64,000 bases of DNA from Nitrosopumilus sp. b1 (GCF_014078545.1 NZ_MU078712.1:5105-69104); one strand, 5' to 3'. Positions 8,713-18,009 are shown, numbered from the stretch's first letter. Notes: a model not told the origin generated them from the sequence alone. Made by a program: numbers and translations.

Positions 8713-10278
8713 TTATTGCTCCTGTAAAACAGACAGAACTCTGTTTGGAATATCATTTAGTCTACTGACTGCCAAAGTTCTTTCATAACCCAAGCGCTTG
8801 AGATTGCTTGCAATAATTGTTGCACCAACAGTGTTTGGACCTAATCCTAGTGCAACCATCTTGATTCCCATTGATTTGAATGATTTAATCATGGAACGTA
8901 CAGCATTAGGATCTGATGGCTCTCCATCAGTTAAAGTCAAAAAAACGTTTGGTCTCTTTGATTGTAATACAGAATACATTTTATCATATACTTCGGCAAG
9001 TGGAGTTCCGCCGTTTGCAATAATTTGAGTAAGCCGTTTTGCACATATGTTATTCCACTTCATATTATCAGGTTTTACTAACCAACACATCACCGCTTTA
9101 TCCACGGTACTAAATGCATAAACAGAAAAATTAATTTTCAAATAAGATAATACTTCACATAAAGCTAAGGTTGCCTTTTTGTATTCTAATTGTTGAGAGG
9201 AAATACTTGATGAATGATCTAACAAGATTACAATTTTTGTTTTTATTATCTTTTTTTGATCAGTAAAAAATGGCTCATGCCCTTCAATGTATGTTTCCTC
9301 ATCAAACTCATCGCCTGCTTTCAGATGTTGTTCTTTCCAACCAGATTTCCAATCTTTGAATCGAATTTTTAGATTATTAATTAAATCCAAATCATAGATT
9401 GTTGTTTCATCAACATTTGTTTGGGATGGGATTTTAACTCCAATCGTTTCTGTGCCCAATCCTTTATTTTGATTTTTTTTATTTTCTTCCAAGAGAACCT
9501 TGTATTCCTCAAAAATATTTTTTCCACGAAATGCAGCCTCATGATCAATTTTTCCAAAATCACTTTCCCGATTTTTTGAAACTTTGATCAAAGCTTTTAG
9601 TAATTCTTCTTCTGTAAGGGCCATTCCTGGTTTTATCCATGGTAATGCAACTGGTATAGTCATCAATGAATCAATATCAAGAATTTTTATTATTTCAGGA
9701 ATTTTTGTTTCTAACCAATTTGTATCGAGATCATTTTTCATTGCATACTGTAGAATTTCAGACGCGAATGAAGAGGCTTTCTTAATTCTCTCAAGATGAC
9801 TAGGTTGGATTTCTCCTTTTACATCCCCAAATAAAAAATATTGATAGAGTGCTTCTACCATTCTTGCTTTTCCATATACTGTGTTTAGCATGGGTCTGTA
9901 ATTCCACATGAAGGCATAATTGAAAATTAATTCTTCATCCATTCCTTTCCAAATCTTTCTTCCTAAAAGCTCAATCCTTCTTGTTTCAATAGTATTGAGA
10001 ATAAAACCAAACGCATGATCATTACTGAGAATCTTCTTACACAGTTTCACTCTCATTGATTCATACCAAAGAGCAGTTCTAAATTGCCTATATCTTTGAA
10101 AATCATCCCCACTTAATTTCTCAAATGGTACTAAGATGATTCTACTTTCTCTTAGTAGGGTCTTTGTTTCACTTTTGTCTGAAAATTCTACTGTGATGTT
10201 TTCTTTTTCAGACCACCGTCTTGCTAGAAAGGTTGCTATCTCAACAAGAGAATCATTTCTAATTTGTAATGATTGCAT
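8713..10278 (-). CDS. VWA-domain protein (CoxE/NorD-like), partner of MoxR ATPase
   Basis: A 521-residue protein. The C-terminal 170 residues form a von Willebrand A domain with an intact MIDAS: DHSSS starting at D354, the Thr of NGGTP near 425, and TDGEPSD with D451. The N-terminal 300 residues are helical. It follows the MoxR-type ATPase directly (no gap), the standard MoxR/VWA pairing used in metallo-enzyme assembly (CoxDE, NorQD, CbbQO). The target enzyme is not obvious from the neighbours. Confidence 0.82.
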   Translation of the reverse strand: MQSLQIRNDSLVEIATFLARRWSEKENITVEFSDKSETKTLLRESRIILVPFEKLSGDDFQRYRQFRTALWYESMRVKLCKKILSNDHAFGFILNTIETRRIELLGRKIWKGMDEELIFNYAFMWNYRPMLNTVYGKARMVEALYQYFLFGDVKGEIQPSHLERIKKASSFASEILQYAMKNDLDTNWLETKIPEIIKILDIDSLMTIPVALPWIKPGMALTEEELLKALIKVSKNRESDFGKIDHEAAFRGKNIFEEYKVLLEENKKNQNKGLGTETIGVKIPSQTNVDETTIYDLDLINNLKIRFKDWKSGWKEQHLKAGDEFDEETYIEGHEPFFTDQKKIIKTKIVILLDHSSSISSQQLEYKKATLALCEVLSYLKINFSVYAFSTVDKAVMCWLVKPDNMKWNNICAKRLTQIIANGGTPLAEVYDKMYSVLQSKRPNVFLTLTDGEPSDPNAVRSMIKSFKSMGIKMVALGLGPNTVGATIIASNLKRLGYERTLAVSRLNDIPNRVLSVLQEQ

Positions 10279-11076
10279 CTAATTACCAAACATGGAGGTA
10301 ATGATGTCGCTTACTTTTTGATATTCCACATTTCCCCATTGGGCATACACGTTACCAAAAACAATGTTTGCAGCTTCTTTTGGGGTTACTCCAGAATCTA
10401 GCATCTTTCCAAATGCAATACTCTCTCTCAAACTTGGAGAATAATACAATTCTTCAACTGCAGCAGCTTGACGTAATGTATTGGCTAATTTTATCCCCTG
10501 CTTTAAGGAATCTTGATGTGATCCTGAAACATATTTTTTTATTATTTCTAGTTCAATTTCCTCTGGAGGATATTCTAATCTTATTCTGACTGGAAATCTA
10601 CTGAGTAGTTGAGGTGGAAGTTCTTTTGTTCCAACATGAGTTAAGGGATTAATGGTAGCAACAACAAACCACCCTTCTTTTGCATTGACAACTTCTCCAG
10701 TGGATTCCTTTAGCACAATTTGTCGTCTATCATCTAGGGCTTCATCTAATCTCAAAAGGACATCTGCTTCTGCAGAATTTAGCTCATCAAGATAGAGTAT
10801 GTTTCCCTCCCTCATTGACTTGATTAGTATTCCCTCATCAAATCCTATTGAACCCTCATTGAGTGTTTTAGTTCCAACCAAATGACTCTCTCTTGTTCTA
10901 AGGCTAAAGTTAATTGATTCTAATGGGACTGATTTACTCTTTGCAAAATCCCTTACCAGAGTAGTCTTTCCTGTTCCCTTTGGACCAATAATTAAAACAA
11001 ACAATCCTGATTCGTACGCCTTGTTCAAAATTTTAAAAGAATCATTCCAATCTAAGTAACTTGCTTCTTGTAGCAT
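10279..11076 (-). CDS. MoxR-family AAA+ ATPase (NorQ/CbbQ-like)
   Basis: A 265-residue AAA+ ATPase with Walker A GPKGTGKTTL (31-40), Walker B ILYLDELN (93-100), sensor-1 region VVATINPLT and an arginine-finger region LLSRFPVRI. The size and short lid fit the MoxR branch, which remodels or inserts metal cofactors into enzymes together with a VWA protein. First gene of a two-gene operon. Confidence 0.88.
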   Translation of the reverse strand: MLQEASYLDWNDSFKILNKAYESGLFVLIIGPKGTGKTTLVRDFAKSKSVPLESINFSLRTRESHLVGTKTLNEGSIGFDEGILIKSMREGNILYLDELNSAEADVLLRLDEALDDRRQIVLKESTGEVVNAKEGWFVVATINPLTHVGTKELPPQLLSRFPVRIRLEYPPEEIELEIIKKYVSGSHQDSLKQGIKLANTLRQAAAVEELYYSPSLRESIAFGKMLDSGVTPKEAANIVFGNVYAQWGNVEYQKVSDIITSMFGN

Positions 11077-11110
11077 CTACAAGATGGATTTTTTAATTTA
11101 CAAATAAGTC

Positions 11111-12574
11111 TTAGTTTTGGAATTGTTCTAGTTTGGCATTGGATTCATCAAGAACTTTGTGTAATTTTTGACTCCAATCTGCAAATCCTTCAGGTGAATC
11201 TGGATAATTGTAATAATGTTCTGTTAACCATCTGTTTTGCTGTGTAGTAAATTTTAGGCCGTCAGCTAATTTTTTGTTAAGTGCTCCTCTGATAATCATT
11301 CCAAGTTTTCCAAGTGCACTAAAGTCTGGGTGCTCCCCTTTGGAAATTGCTTCAACATCCAAGTTTCCCAAAAAGTGTTTCATTCCATAGTCAATCTGTT
11401 CATTTGTTAATGTCTGAATTAATCTTCTAAATACCTCAAGACCTGCAGTTTTGTATCCATATTCGTTGATGAATTCTTTATTATAATTCCACAGTCCTTT
11501 TTCCGTAACGTCTCCTTTTTGAATTGCCTCTACAGCACATTTTCCAATAATTGTGCCAGCTACTAATGCAGGACCGATACCTCCAGCATCTAATGGTTTT
11601 GGCATCCATGCAGCATCTCCCACCAGCATGTATCCATTTGCTACTAGACAGTCGTTTTGTCTTCTAACTGACACCTGAAAATTTCCAGTTGCATTATTCT
11701 TATCTTCTGGATCAGTTGAAAGTTTGGGATTTTTGATAGCTCTGTTTCGTGCTACATATTGATCAATCAACATCGACACGTTGTCATTTTTTCCTAAGCG
11801 CTTGTTTCGTTTATCTAGAAGAGTTTTTTCAACGCCGAGACCGATGTTTACTTTGTTTTTGCCTTTTGGAAATACCCAACCATATCCACCTGGTGCGATA
11901 TCTTGATCTAAATGTATGATACAATAATCTGGGTCAAATTCTGATAGGTCTTCTTCACCATTTTCAAAATACATAATGTGCCTTCCTGTGGATTCTACAT
12001 CTCTTCTGTCTACCTTTCTTTCGATTTTTGTTGTGTTTTGAATTTGATTTCTAAGCATTGATGTAATTCCAGTTGCATCAATCACTATCTTTGCAGTTTT
12101 TTTGTAAGGTTGCTTATTTTTATTGTCAACTCCTTGAACGCCAACTACTTGACTTCCATCATAAATTAGACCCGTAAGATTAACCTCAAAATCAAAGTTT
12201 ATTCCCATTTTCATGGAACGCTCGTTTTGCCTTTCTGGGAGTTTTTGACGATTTAACATGTAACCGTCCCCATCAAAAGGAATTGATGTTTCTCTGTTTG
12301 GAGAAAATGCCATGACTCCTTTTACTTTGTGTTCGATCTCTGGATCCGTCCAATTCACCTTGATTCTTTCTGACATGTAGTCTACAGCTTCTTTGCTTAC
12401 TGCATCACCACAAATCCATCCTCCTACACTTTTTCTGCCTGGTAGAAAACTAGAGTTTCTGTCAACAACTAGAATTTTTAGTCCTTGTTTAGAATAATGA
12501 GATACTGATTGAGCAGCAATTGTTCCTGCTAATCCTCCTCCAGCTATGATGACATCATAATCGGCCACAAACAT
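11111..12574 (-). CDS. Geranylgeranyl reductase family flavoprotein
   Basis: An FAD-dependent reductase of about 487 residues that saturates geranylgeranyl chains, most likely of archaeal ether lipids. Seen: dinucleotide-binding YDVIIAGGGLAGTIAA, the CxGGWICGDAV-type active-site region (SVGGWICGDAVS), VIDATG, and the second FAD motif MLVGDAAWMPKPLDAGGIGPAL. An ATG also exists at 12586, but the TATA-like ATTTAAAA lies only about 5 nt before it, so a leaderless start at ATG 12574 or GTG 12568 is more likely. Confidence 0.87.
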   Translation of the reverse strand: MFVADYDVIIAGGGLAGTIAAQSVSHYSKQGLKILVVDRNSSFLPGRKSVGGWICGDAVSKEAVDYMSERIKVNWTDPEIEHKVKGVMAFSPNRETSIPFDGDGYMLNRQKLPERQNERSMKMGINFDFEVNLTGLIYDGSQVVGVQGVDNKNKQPYKKTAKIVIDATGITSMLRNQIQNTTKIERKVDRRDVESTGRHIMYFENGEEDLSEFDPDYCIIHLDQDIAPGGYGWVFPKGKNKVNIGLGVEKTLLDKRNKRLGKNDNVSMLIDQYVARNRAIKNPKLSTDPEDKNNATGNFQVSVRRQNDCLVANGYMLVGDAAWMPKPLDAGGIGPALVAGTIIGKCAVEAIQKGDVTEKGLWNYNKEFINEYGYKTAGLEVFRRLIQTLTNEQIDYGMKHFLGNLDVEAISKGEHPDFSALGKLGMIIRGALNKKLADGLKFTTQQNRWLTEHYYNYPDSPEGFADWSQKLHKVLDESNAKLEQFQN

Positions 12575-12623
12575 CCCCTCGTTCATCGGTATTTAAAACA
12601 ATCTTGATTTTACGGATCTAAAA

Positions 12624-12698
12624 TTGGGTCGGTTCGTCGCGGCATCTTCAAAGCTTGCGCTGCTCAGACTGGAGCGGCTGTTATTTCCTCATTCCCAA
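12624..12698 (-). ncRNA. Probable C/D-box guide sRNA
   Basis: A 75-nt GC-rich island in an AT-rich gap. Read on the minus strand: terminal stem TTGGG/CCCAA, box C-like ATGAGGA, internal D' CTGA, C'-like TTGAAGA and D-like CCGA, in the right order and spacing for an archaeal two-guide sRNA. A TATA-like TTAAATAGG (12717-12726) sits about 25 nt before the 5' end. Boxes C and D each deviate by one base from consensus. Guide targets were not determined. Confidence 0.45.
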
Positions 12699-12727
12699 AA
12701 AATAGAATGTGTGTTTTCCTATTTAAT

Positions 12728-13156
12728 CTAGATGGATTTTTTGAGCAAATCAGTAAATGCTTTGATAGTATTTTTTTTCGAATATATTGGAGTGTAAATT
12801 TTTATCTTTATTGCATTCTTCTCTTGAAACGTAATTTTATTTTCCACAAAATCTTGTTTGCTGATTCTCAAATAAAGTGTAGAATTATCAATCATGGAAT
12901 CAAGATTTGAAATGATCACATCCATCTGTTCTTTACTCATCATTGAAGTTATGGTATTTACAAAATTCATTGCCTGTTCTTTAACAATTTTTGTAGTCAT
13001 TATAGAAATTGGATTATCATAATGCCCTGAAACAATCTGAACAGAAAACTCCTCTGGAGTTATCAAAAAGACATCTTCAAAGGTTTCCTGAAATTTTACC
13101 ATGTCCTCAGTTGCGTGGATAATTACATCAATAGTAACTTCAGTTTTGTTTCCCAT
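12728..13156 (-). CDS. RNA-binding protein of the archaeal exosome-linked family (COG1325-like)
   Basis: A 142-residue alpha/beta protein starting with TEVTIDVIIHATEDMVKF and a helix-strand pattern that matches, by recall, the small RNA-binding proteins annotated as exosome-associated in archaea. It closes the operon rps15-recJ-pcc1-serS-rps3ae. Context supports RNA processing or translation. The family match is from general similarity, without a diagnostic catalytic motif. Confidence 0.6.
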   Translation of the reverse strand: MGNKTEVTIDVIIHATEDMVKFQETFEDVFLITPEEFSVQIVSGHYDNPISIMTTKIVKEQAMNFVNTITSMMSKEQMDVIISNLDSMIDNSTLYLRISKQDFVENKITFQEKNAIKIKIYTPIYSKKNTIKAFTDLLKKSI

Positions 13157-13181
13157 CTCTAAGTAGGATGTTTTTTAATAT

Positions 13182-13793
13182 TTAGGCTTGAAGTAATGCT
13201 ACTTCCTTTTCAGCAGTTCTTACAAGTTTGACTTTTTCTAGTCCAACATGTCTCATTCTGATTAGCTTCTTTGCTGCTGCCATAATATCAGAGTTAATCT
13301 TTCCATAACATGTTGCTTGAACAAATTGGTCTATTGTCATTTGAGGTACTGTCTTTTCTATTACATCCTTTGCAATCAATCTTAAAGCATGTTTTCTAGA
13401 TGTGTTTAACTGCCTGTGTGTTAGTGCTAAAACCTTTAACCTGAAAACATGACCGTCTTTGGTCTTTGCATCAATAATGAAATTGATTTTTGAGGAACCT
13501 CGTCTAACGAGACTTCGTAAAAATTCTTTTGCATACTCGTATCTTTTGAAGATAGTTGTCGCTTTATCATCTTGAATTTTGTGTAACTGGAAATACATCT
13601 TGTATTGGTGTTGTGATGGATCTCCCTTTAGAATATCAAATAATGTAACCTCAAAGACTCTGCCCACTGCATTTTCCTCATCAGTAATAGGAACATAGGC
13701 TACTGGAACATTGTTAAATGAATCTGGAGCTAATACGGTAATCCATTTTTTCTCTCTCCATTTGTCCTTAACCTTAGTCTTTCTTCGTGCCAA
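13182..13793 (-). CDS. rps3ae: Ribosomal protein S3Ae (eS1)
   Basis: A 203-residue small-subunit protein shared by archaea and eukaryotes. Recognised from the basic start MARRKTKVKDKWREKKW, the AYVPIT strand, RVFEVTLFDILKGD and the RRGSSKINF region. Located between serS and the exosome-linked gene on the same strand. Length normal. Confidence 0.95.
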   Translation of the reverse strand: MARRKTKVKDKWREKKWITVLAPDSFNNVPVAYVPITDEENAVGRVFEVTLFDILKGDPSQHQYKMYFQLHKIQDDKATTIFKRYEYAKEFLRSLVRRGSSKINFIIDAKTKDGHVFRLKVLALTHRQLNTSRKHALRLIAKDVIEKTVPQMTIDQFVQATCYGKINSDIMAAAKKLIRMRHVGLEKVKLVRTAEKEVALLQA

Positions 13794-13834
13794 TTAGTAA
13801 CCGACCTTTGAATCCAAAATATAAGGGTATGTTA

Positions 13835-15100
13835 TTAAATTGAATCTTTGCCGATATAATTTCTTAAAATTTTTGGAATGGTAACATGTCCATCTTTTGT
13901 TTGGAAATTTTCCAATAAAGAAACTAAAACTCGAGAGGTTGCCACCAACGTACTATTCAGTGTATGAAGAAATTGTGTGTCTTCATTAGTCTTATCTCTA
14001 AATCTTATCTTTAGGCGTCTTGCTTGATAATCTAGACAATTAGAGCAAGATACGATCTCTCGAAATGAATTTTGTCCTGCCATCCAAGCTTCAATATCAT
14101 ATGTCTTTGCTGAAACTTTTCCCATATCTGCACTTGAAAGCAACATAACTCTATGTGGAATTTCTAAACTTTGGTAAAATTCTTCTGCAATAGATAGCAT
14201 TCGCTCATGTTCTTTCCATGAATCCTCTGGCCTTGCAAATACAAACTGCTCAATCTTTTCAAATTGGTGAACTCGGAAAATTCCTTTCTGATCTCTTCCA
14301 TGTGCACCCGCTTCTTTTCTAAAACATGGGCTGATTCCCGCATATCTGATTGGTAAAGTATTTCCATCCATGATCTCACCTGAGTGCATCGCAGCCATTG
14401 CATGCTCTGATGTGCCTATAAGGTATAGGTCCTCATCTTGAATTTTGTATATTACATCCTCAAAGTCCTCAGAGATTACTGCGCCTTCCATTGATTCTTT
14501 TTTAATCATGTATGGTGGCTGAATTAGTGAATAGTTTTTCTTGTTAAGAAAATCCAATGCGTAATTAATCAATGCTTGATTTAATCTCACTAGATCATTT
14601 TTCAAATAATAAAATCTGGCCCCTGCTACCTTTGCTGCTCTCTCTAAATCTACAAGATCCAAATCTGCTGAAATATCTATATGATCATGAATCTTAAAAT
14701 CAAATTTTGGCGGGTTGCCCCAAACTCTGATTTCTTTATTAGAAGTTTCATCTTTTCCTTTAGGTACTGACTCGTGAATTAAATTTGGAATAGTGTATGC
14801 GAGTTTGGCAAAATCCATTTCTACTTCATTTTGCTCTATCTCCAATTTTGCAAGTTTTTCAGAAACTGCCTTCATCTCATTGAGAATTCCTGATGCATCT
14901 TCTCCTGATTTTTTCTTTTGAGCTATTTGTAATGCAACTTGGTTTTTCTTTTGTCGCAGCTCATCAGTTTTGATTATGAAATCACGTCTTTTCTGATCTG
15001 AATCTAATAATTTTTCTAGATCAAAATTCACACAACGGGATTCTAACATCGAGCGAATCTCTTCTACGTTTTCTCTGATAAATTTTGGGTCTAGCATCAC
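13835..15100 (-). CDS. serS: Seryl-tRNA synthetase
   Basis: A 421-residue class II synthetase of the common (bacterial/eukaryotic-like) type. It has the long N-terminal coiled-coil arm (about residues 25-100, rich in E/K/Q), motif 2 with CFRKEAGAHGRDQKGIFRVHQFEK and motif 3 region ATSRVLVSLLENFQ. Start codon overlaps the pcc1 stop (ATGA). It charges tRNA-Ser. Confidence 0.96.
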   Translation of the reverse strand: MMLDPKFIRENVEEIRSMLESRCVNFDLEKLLDSDQKRRDFIIKTDELRQKKNQVALQIAQKKKSGEDASGILNEMKAVSEKLAKLEIEQNEVEMDFAKLAYTIPNLIHESVPKGKDETSNKEIRVWGNPPKFDFKIHDHIDISADLDLVDLERAAKVAGARFYYLKNDLVRLNQALINYALDFLNKKNYSLIQPPYMIKKESMEGAVISEDFEDVIYKIQDEDLYLIGTSEHAMAAMHSGEIMDGNTLPIRYAGISPCFRKEAGAHGRDQKGIFRVHQFEKIEQFVFARPEDSWKEHERMLSIAEEFYQSLEIPHRVMLLSSADMGKVSAKTYDIEAWMAGQNSFREIVSCSNCLDYQARRLKIRFRDKTNEDTQFLHTLNSTLVATSRVLVSLLENFQTKDGHVTIPKILRNYIGKDSI

Positions 15101-15339
15101 TCTATCACTTTGAGAATCACTTGAACATGGTCTAAAACTTCATCAACAGAGGCAATCATACTTTTCATGTTATTCTGACTTTGGAAATCAAAAACAAGTT
15201 TGTTATCAATATTTTCAATTTTTAGAGTCAAGTTTTCTGGAAAATCTACATTGTCTGGCTCTAAAGCCTTTTTGATTGCCTCTGCCTTTTGGGCTGAAAT
15301 ATTATCCAGAGTTATCTGTAATCTGCACGTTAATGACAT
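15097..15339 (-). CDS. pcc1: KEOPS complex subunit Pcc1
   Basis: About 80 residues from the internal ATG at 15339 (MSLTCRLQITL...); an upstream ATG at 15366 would add nine residues and deepen the overlap with the previous gene. Pcc1 is the dimerising subunit of KEOPS, which makes t6A37 in ANN-decoding tRNAs. Seen: ALEPDN, the VxF strand pattern, and the C-terminal helix ending in VDEVLDHVQVILKVI. It overlaps the RecJ-like gene and serS at its two ends. Confidence 0.85.
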   Translation of the reverse strand: MSLTCRLQITLDNISAQKAEAIKKALEPDNVDFPENLTLKIENIDNKLVFDFQSQNNMKSMIASVDEVLDHVQVILKVIE

Positions 15340-16723
15340 TTGATTCCAAATAGTCCAAAAATCCATCCAATTTGTCTTTAGTTATTTTTGCACCTGCTGC
15401 TGCATCATGTCCTCCACCTACTCCGTCAAATTTTTCTGCACCGTTTCTCATGAGTAAGCTTAGATTTACTTCTGATTTACAACCCATAGATTTTCTAGAA
15501 GAGAATTTTATCGTGCCCTCTTCTCCATTAGTTCTCAAAATGACTATCTTTCCAGCATTCTTTGGAGAACCTGCAATTAGCGATGAGATTGTACCTGTCA
15601 TTGTTTCTGGCACTATTCCTTCCCCATTGACCATAACACATGATTGGCTTTCAGAAATTCTCCATCTTTCATTGGCTAAAACATTCATGTAATTTCTTAT
15701 CATCTTTCGATACTCTGTAAGAATAGTTTCACCCTCTCTTAGCATTCTGTTTCGATCTCCCATACAAATGGCTATTCCAACACCTGCCCTGCTAATCCTT
15801 CCACATGAATTTAGCATTGTTGAAAAATCTCTGCCATCCCTCAAAAAACTCATCTTATCTTCTCTAGGAAAAGTGTAGGTATACCCAATCAATTCCTCCA
15901 TTATATCAGTTGCATTTTTTCCTGAGGTAAATTTTGTAATTGATTCTATTACTGCTCTTTTTTCATCCTCTGATAATTCTGCAGGAACTCTCCATCTTCC
16001 GCCTTCTTTGAGTTTGATTCCTGATGAATTTAGTAATGATAAGCAGGCATCTCTATTCCAAGTTAGTCCTTCAATAAATGGCTGTGAGGTAAATGCCAAT
16101 GCATCAGGCAATGGCCTTGTCTCTCTGCCAACTAGTAACAAATCCAAGTCCACATCTACCAAACCTTGTTCTTTGGCTACTTTTACAATCTCAGAGTTTT
16201 TTCCTATGAATGATTTTTTCTCTCCCTGATCCTGTCTGTCCCCCAAAGCTGAAACCACCGCCACTCCTGCAAGATCTGAGTTTTTCTCATCAAGTGCCAT
16301 GGAAGCCAAGTAAGTCATCCCTCCTGCGCAAATCTCTACTCCTCCATCTATGCCGTACTTCCATGCGTTAATTACTCGCTCGTTGTCCATCTCTTCATCA
16401 GAAATTTGATGATGATCAATAACAAACCAATTGTCACTTAATGCCGCATCAAGCTCATCTGCAAATCCTCCTCCAAGGTCTGTTACAATGTGAAAATCTC
16501 TAGAATCTCTTTTCATTCCAGAAATAACATTTTGACTAAACTCATTTGATGTTCTAACTGTACATTTTGCTCCTGCTCTGATGAGGGCTTTAGTGATAAT
16601 ACTTCCTGATGTTAATCCGTCACAATCTATGTGGGTAGTAACAACAATGGATTTGTTTGTTTTAATGCAATCTGAAATTTTATCGTTAAAACTAGATAAT
16701 GATTCGCTTAGGCTTTTTCCCAT
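15302..16723 (-). CDS. RecJ-like DHH-family phosphoesterase (archaeal GAN/RecJ type)
   Basis: A 473-residue single-strand-specific nuclease-type protein. DHH-domain metal ligands are visible: HIDCDG (H31, D33, D35), TDLGGG (D82) and DHH (103-105). The C-terminal DHHA1 domain has the GGGHDAAAGA motif. Archaeal homologues associate with GINS at the replication fork or act in RNA turnover. It lies between rps15 (stop/start overlap) and pcc1 in the translation operon, which favours a general nucleic-acid housekeeping role. Confidence 0.88.
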   Translation of the reverse strand: MGKSLSESLSSFNDKISDCIKTNKSIVVTTHIDCDGLTSGSIITKALIRAGAKCTVRTSNEFSQNVISGMKRDSRDFHIVTDLGGGFADELDAALSDNWFVIDHHQISDEEMDNERVINAWKYGIDGGVEICAGGMTYLASMALDEKNSDLAGVAVVSALGDRQDQGEKKSFIGKNSEIVKVAKEQGLVDVDLDLLLVGRETRPLPDALAFTSQPFIEGLTWNRDACLSLLNSSGIKLKEGGRWRVPAELSEDEKRAVIESITKFTSGKNATDIMEELIGYTYTFPREDKMSFLRDGRDFSTMLNSCGRISRAGVGIAICMGDRNRMLREGETILTEYRKMIRNYMNVLANERWRISESQSCVMVNGEGIVPETMTGTISSLIAGSPKNAGKIVILRTNGEEGTIKFSSRKSMGCKSEVNLSLLMRNGAEKFDGVGGGHDAAAGAKITKDKLDGFLDYLESNVINVQITDNSG

Positions 16724-17172
16724 TACTCTAATTGAGCTACCACGGATTTATATTTCCAGTTTTTGGGAATTCGACCTATTCTTTTGTAATAAGTTGCCAG
16801 CCTGTGAACTTTGGCTTCGATTAACTCTAATGATCTAACGTTTCTATGATCTCCTTTGTTTGCTTTGAGGTGTTTTTGTAATCCTACCGCCTTGTTAACA
16901 ATATTGTTCAAGTCTTCAGGAAGTTCTGGAAGCATCTTGTTTTCCTCCAAAATTTTTGTTACAGATTTTTGAGTGATTGGTTTTGTTAATGGAATAGAAT
17001 ATTGATCGCGAAGCTTGATGCCTATCTGACTCGGGGCGAGACCTTCTTTTGCATACTTTACAACTAACTCTTCAACCTCTTTTGAGCTCTGAGTAATCCA
17101 GGATGGAGCTCTTACAGTTACCGGTCTGATAGAGTGAGATCTTCCATGTCTGTGAGTGTGCAGTCGTCCCAT
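16723..17172 (-). CDS. rps15: Ribosomal protein S15 (uS15), archaeal long form
   Basis: A 149-residue protein with the archaeal/eukaryotic N-terminal extension (MGRLHTHRHGRSHS, RAPSW) and the core S15 motif HRNVRSLELIEAKVHRLATYYKRIGRIP. First gene of the rps15-recJ-pcc1-serS-rps3ae operon. Single-base overlap with the RecJ-like gene. Confidence 0.96.
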   Translation of the reverse strand: MGRLHTHRHGRSHSIRPVTVRAPSWITQSSKEVEELVVKYAKEGLAPSQIGIKLRDQYSIPLTKPITQKSVTKILEENKMLPELPEDLNNIVNKAVGLQKHLKANKGDHRNVRSLELIEAKVHRLATYYKRIGRIPKNWKYKSVVAQLE

Positions 17173-17298
17173 ATTCTGGCAGACTTTAGAAGAGAATTAA
17201 ACGTTACTTACTGCGATTATCGAACAAAATTCCTGGATCTGGGTCTAAGAATAAAAGTTAAATAAGTATAATAGACATCTCACCAACAGGTAAACGGT

Positions 17299-17628
17299 AT
17301 GACTAAGACAATACTATTCGCAAGTGTTTTGGCAGTAATTGCCTTCGGAAGCATGGGAATGACTGGCGTTGCTTATGCTCAATACATGGGTAATGTTGGA
17401 GACGAAGGACAAACTGGAAAATACACTTTAGAAGAAGCCCTCGAGATTCAAAGAAGAAGAATCGAGGCAGTACAGGAAAACCCTGCCAGCGGTTCAGGAA
17501 CTCCATATCTTGATGCTAGCGGTGTAATTGGTGCTTCTGCAATTTCTGCAGCAGTATTTGGTGGCATTGCAGGCGCTCTATTCATTAGAGGAAGATCTGG
17601 TAAATACGCCGCTCAAGGTAGAGGATAA
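17299..17628 (+). CDS. Small secreted/membrane protein, candidate extra AMO subunit (AmoY/AmoZ type)
   Basis: A 109-residue protein with a signal peptide (residues 1-27, cleavage after AYA), a charged helical segment (EEALEIQRRRIEAVQ) and one C-terminal transmembrane helix (about 76-96) followed by a short basic tail. It lies about 1.4 kb from amoB. Published structural and proteomic work on archaeal AMO describes added subunits AmoX, AmoY and AmoZ; a small one-helix protein near amo fits this description. I cannot tell which letter applies. A TATA-like GTTAAATAAG lies upstream at about 17256. Confidence 0.6.
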   Translation: MTKTILFASVLAVIAFGSMGMTGVAYAQYMGNVGDEGQTGKYTLEEALEIQRRRIEAVQENPASGSGTPYLDASGVIGASAISAAVFGGIAGALFIRGRSGKYAAQGRG

Positions 17629-17721
17629 ACAAAACCTCTTTTCTCTTATTTTATTAGATTTTTCTATATCATGTGCTGATCTCGTCCTTTTTGAGAATGA
17701 AGGAAATGTATATATCGCAGA

Positions 17722-17737
17722 AATATCGTTCGATATT
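17722..17737. promoter_or_regulatory. Inverted repeat at the start of the 89-residue membrane protein gene
   Basis: A perfect 7-2-7 inverted repeat, AATATCG-TT-CGATATT, ending 2 nt before the ATG at 17740. A TATA-like GTATATAT lies at about 17708-17715, so in a leaderless transcript the repeat spans the region between TATA and transcription start, a position where a bound protein would block initiation. Confidence 0.5.
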
Positions 17738-17739
17738 CA

Positions 17740-18009
17740 ATGACTCCTATATTGGGCACATTCCTCAGTATCTTGTCAACAATAACAGGACAACTGGGAC
17801 CTAACTATGACCCATTGTTCTATGACGTTATGATTTACATCTTCGGAACCATAATGTTTACGATATTCCTTCTGGCTATCGTTTCCTTCTGGTTACGTGT
17901 TCACGGATGGGGATACAAAGACAACCGTGAGAGATGGGTCGACGAATTGGATAGACACTTTGAAAGAGAAGGTATCGGTCTAATTCCAGATAACGGCAAG
18001 TATTGGTAA
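17740..18009 (+). CDS. Small membrane protein, candidate extra AMO subunit (AmoY/AmoZ type)
   Basis: An 89-residue protein with one strong transmembrane helix (about residues 27-49) and an acidic/basic C-terminal tail rich in aromatic residues (WVDELDRHF, GKYW). It has its own strong TATA box and follows the 109-residue protein by 111 nt. The combination of small size, single helix, strong promoter and position beside amoB makes it a candidate for one of the additional AMO subunits described in archaea. Assignment is by context and architecture only. Confidence 0.6.
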   Translation: MTPILGTFLSILSTITGQLGPNYDPLFYDVMIYIFGTIMFTIFLLAIVSFWLRVHGWGYKDNRERWVDELDRHFEREGIGLIPDNGKYW

